From assembly GCA_004015825.1 (NCBI GenBank), contig SAYS01000018.1, positions 1 to 64,000 on the forward strand: a stretch of DNA of 64,000 nucleotides, given 5' to 3'. The notes beneath the pieces are model-generated. The model was not told the DNA's origin and made no database searches. It was given only the letters and a program-made list of their open reading frames with translations. Below, one piece after another: positions 62,311 through 64,000 of the stretch (position 1 is the first letter of the stretch; each line of letters starts with the position of its first letter). This DNA is from Halovenus amylolytica (GTDB lineage: Archaea; Halobacteriota; Halobacteria; Halobacteriales; Haloarculaceae). The position numbers were made by a program, and so were the translations under genes.

Positions 62311-62495
62311 ACGCCTACTCGGGGGGCCGTCGCCTAAAATCCTCGTGCCTGCCGTTCAGTGTATCGACCGTAGCGACTGCCGAGACTGCTAACTACCAGG
62401 CTGGACCGCTGAGAACAGTGGTCGCTATTATTAACTTTGATAATAGCAGGGCAAGATTTTGATAGACCCCTTGACAAATGTAGACGAATCCCATC

Positions 62496-63383
62496 ATGAG
62501 TCATCGCTCCAGTCCCGGCCGGCTGTACAACCGTCGGGTGACGAAGCATATCGACGATCTGCTTCCGGAGCACGTCCTCTTGGATCAAGATTTCACCTTC
62601 GAGGGAACGACTATCCTGGACCGGGAGAAAAACCCCGGCAAACCGGCGGGTGGGACCTGCAAGATCAAATCCTACGTCGGTCGGGACGGCCAGCTCGCAG
62701 TGCTGGAGAAATCCCAGCTCGTCTCCCGGGGAGAGACCCTGTGGGCGTGCTGGAACCGGATTCGTCGGACACACGCTGTCGGCGGGACGGAGCTGGCTCC
62801 GTTCCGGTACCACGTCCAGACACAGATCCTGAATCAGGGTGAGCGAAAGCGTGACGAGACCGTCATCAGCCTCACCGGGCTCGAAGAGATGCCAGTCTAC
62901 GGCGGTCGCGAGGCACAGGCGGCACTCATTCTCGCCGAGAGTCTCGCTGTCGAGAAGGCCGTCGCCCCCGAAGAGCGCGAGGATGTCTGCTGTTCGTTGC
63001 ACAAACTCCCCTCGCTGCCTGCTGTCATCAATAGAGAGGAGATGCTCTCGCTCGACTGGAAAGAGGTCGACGCACTCGTCGGGCCGGATGCCGAGATGAT
63101 CGCGGCAGATGTTTCTATCGAGACGGTCCTCGACGAGGAGCGCAAAGAGGCCTCGAAAAAAGGCATCACGATGTTCACCGACGACGGCCCCAACCTCGAA
63201 GATCGGACACGATCTCGGTCTCGCTCGCGAAGGCAGGCCTCCCAGCCCGACCAGCACGAGGTCGAGGAGCGGATCGCCCGATCACTGCCAGAGGACATGA
63301 CGCCCGAGGAGGCCGAGGAGAAGATTCTGGAGATGGCCGAGGCAATCTACGAGATGCGGACCGGCGACGACGCCCAGGAGTAG
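62496..63383 (+). CDS. Uncharacterised protein
   Basis: 295 residues, with more Lys/Arg than most proteins here. The first 130 residues contain a possible beta-rich domain (GTCKIKSYVGRDGQLAVLEKSQLVSRGETLWACWN) and the middle a helical stretch (REAQAALILAESLAVEKAVAP). A basic run RSRSRSRRQ (about residue 236) is followed by an acidic coiled-coil-like tail (TPEEAEEKILEMAEAIYEM). No signal peptide. Three upstream-facing Cys are not in a metal motif. I do not recognise a family. Confidence 0.7.
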   Translation: MSHRSSPGRLYNRRVTKHIDDLLPEHVLLDQDFTFEGTTILDREKNPGKPAGGTCKIKSYVGRDGQLAVLEKSQLVSRGETLWACWNRIRRTHAVGGTELAPFRYHVQTQILNQGERKRDETVISLTGLEEMPVYGGREAQAALILAESLAVEKAVAPEEREDVCCSLHKLPSLPAVINREEMLSLDWKEVDALVGPDAEMIAADVSIETVLDEERKEASKKGITMFTDDGPNLEDRTRSRSRSRRQASQPDQHEVEERIARSLPEDMTPEEAEEKILEMAEAIYEMRTGDDAQE

Positions 63384-63391
63384 CGACAGCG

Positions 63392-63910
63392 TCAGTCGCC
63401 CATGGCAGCGTCGCCCCCGTAGACCCGCTCGGCGAACAAAAGCGCCACCAGCCCCAGAATGATGAGCGTGTATGCACCGGCTGCGAGCATGGCATCCTCG
63501 ACAGTCTGGTACTCGCCGGTCCGGAAAATAATGACTTTTCGCACCATCGCGATAACGCCGGTGTAGATTACGAGCCGGACGATCCGCCGGGTGTTTGTCT
63601 CTTCGACGTACGCGAGAACTGTCTGATACACCTCGACGATGATCAACAAGAGAAGTCCAGTGTCGATGAAGCCGATCACGACCAGTGGATCGGTGATACT
63701 CCCGTCTTGCATGGCTGCGAGGATCTGGAGCGTGAGATCGATGACGCCGATCGCGAAGAGGATCGCGAACACCGTTGCAGCGGCCAGTTCGACACCCTGG
63801 ACGAACCGACTGACGACGGCAGAGTACCTCTCCGACAACTCGTTCCCCGGTTCGTTTTCCACACTCGGAGTCGGTTGCTCCGGCGACGCTGACTGGTCAT
63901 CACTGGCCAT
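63392..63910 (-). CDS. PsiE-like membrane protein
   Basis: 172-residue protein with four membrane helices after an acidic 30-residue start: AAATVFAILFAIGVIDLTLQIL, GFIDTGLLLLIIVEVYQTVLAY, IVRLVIYTGVIAMVRKVII and AMLAAGAYTLIILGLVALLF. The second-to-third loop (EETNTRRIVR) and the helix order match the PsiE (phosphate-starvation-inducible E) family. Function in phosphate stress is known only loosely. Convergent with the uncharacterised gene by 8 bp. Confidence 0.85.
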   Translation of the reverse strand: MASDDQSASPEQPTPSVENEPGNELSERYSAVVSRFVQGVELAAATVFAILFAIGVIDLTLQILAAMQDGSITDPLVVIGFIDTGLLLLIIVEVYQTVLAYVEETNTRRIVRLVIYTGVIAMVRKVIIFRTGEYQTVEDAMLAAGAYTLIILGLVALLFAERVYGGDAAMGD

Positions 63911-64000
63911 ATGTGGCTCTCTCCCCCGCCAACAACAGGAGCCGGGAACTCATTTTCAGGGATTACTGTCACTCGCGTAAATATTCTGCGCTGACACGGA

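Overview
The window is haloarchaeal chromosomal DNA (class Halobacteria). The evidence is an archaeal 23S/5S rRNA tail, a GC-rich genome encoding very acidic proteins, many genes with a TATA box about 25 nt ahead of the start codon (leaderless transcripts), an Orc1/Cdc6 gene beside an ORB-type replication origin with oapA/oapB/oapC, a small subunit of DNA polymerase D, a double-length TatC, many Tat lipoproteins, and PhaC-type polyester synthesis. I cannot name the genus from the sequence alone.

Layout. 1-2000: 3' part of a 23S rRNA gene, a tRNA-like fold in the spacer, 5S rRNA and a terminator; no tRNA-Cys follows the 5S. 2.2-13.8 kb: CbiX chelatase with its DR2241-type Fe-S partner, a scar with an IS200/IS605-like palindrome, PHA synthase, an amidohydrolase, a PAS/GAF histidine kinase, the 23S rRNA methyltransferase RlmE plus an AIR-synthase-like protein, CMP kinase and a zinc-finger microprotein. 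14-21.8 kb: EamA transporter, glutaredoxin, LLM oxidoreductase, a riboflavin-pathway reductase, thioredoxin reductase, an acetyltransferase and a secreted alkaline phosphatase. 22-26.4 kb: divergent tatC genes and a Tat-exported protein. 26.4-33.9 kb: the replication block oapC-oapB-oapA, oriC, orc1, signal peptidase, PolD small subunit and SerB. 34-43.8 kb: a palindrome-rich repeat, small membrane proteins and lipoproteins, an SDR enzyme, carB with an unusual C-terminal extension, and a wHTH/membrane protein pair. 43.9-53.6 kb: leuS, SRPBCC protein, Na+/K+:H+ antiporter with universal-stress domains, GH31 glycosidase, acyl-CoA dehydrogenase and a DUF7344-type regulator. 54-64 kb: a second and more complete copy of the palindrome-rich repeat, a ferritin-like/DtxR/small membrane protein operon, lysA-(small membrane protein)-dapE, metG, and several small or uncharacterised proteins ending with a PsiE-like membrane protein.

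How it fits together. The centre is a chromosomal origin: an AT-rich unwinding region lies between inverted ORB elements, with Orc1 reading away on one side and oapABC on the other. The rRNA operon points towards this origin, so a fork leaving oriC to the left would meet it head-on. Translation genes (rRNA, rlmE, leuS, metG), secretion (two TatC, signal peptidase, several Tat substrates) and the DAP branch of lysine synthesis surround it.

The least explained material is a repeat family at 34.0-34.3 kb and 54.7-55.0 kb. Its half-units keep the same outer borders, while their inner stems change sequence but remain self-complementary. Other items are a tRNA-like spacer fold, a nucleotide-binding-like domain fused to CarB, palindromic 21-bp repeats coding the TatC N-terminus, and two possible leaderless upstream mini-ORFs.
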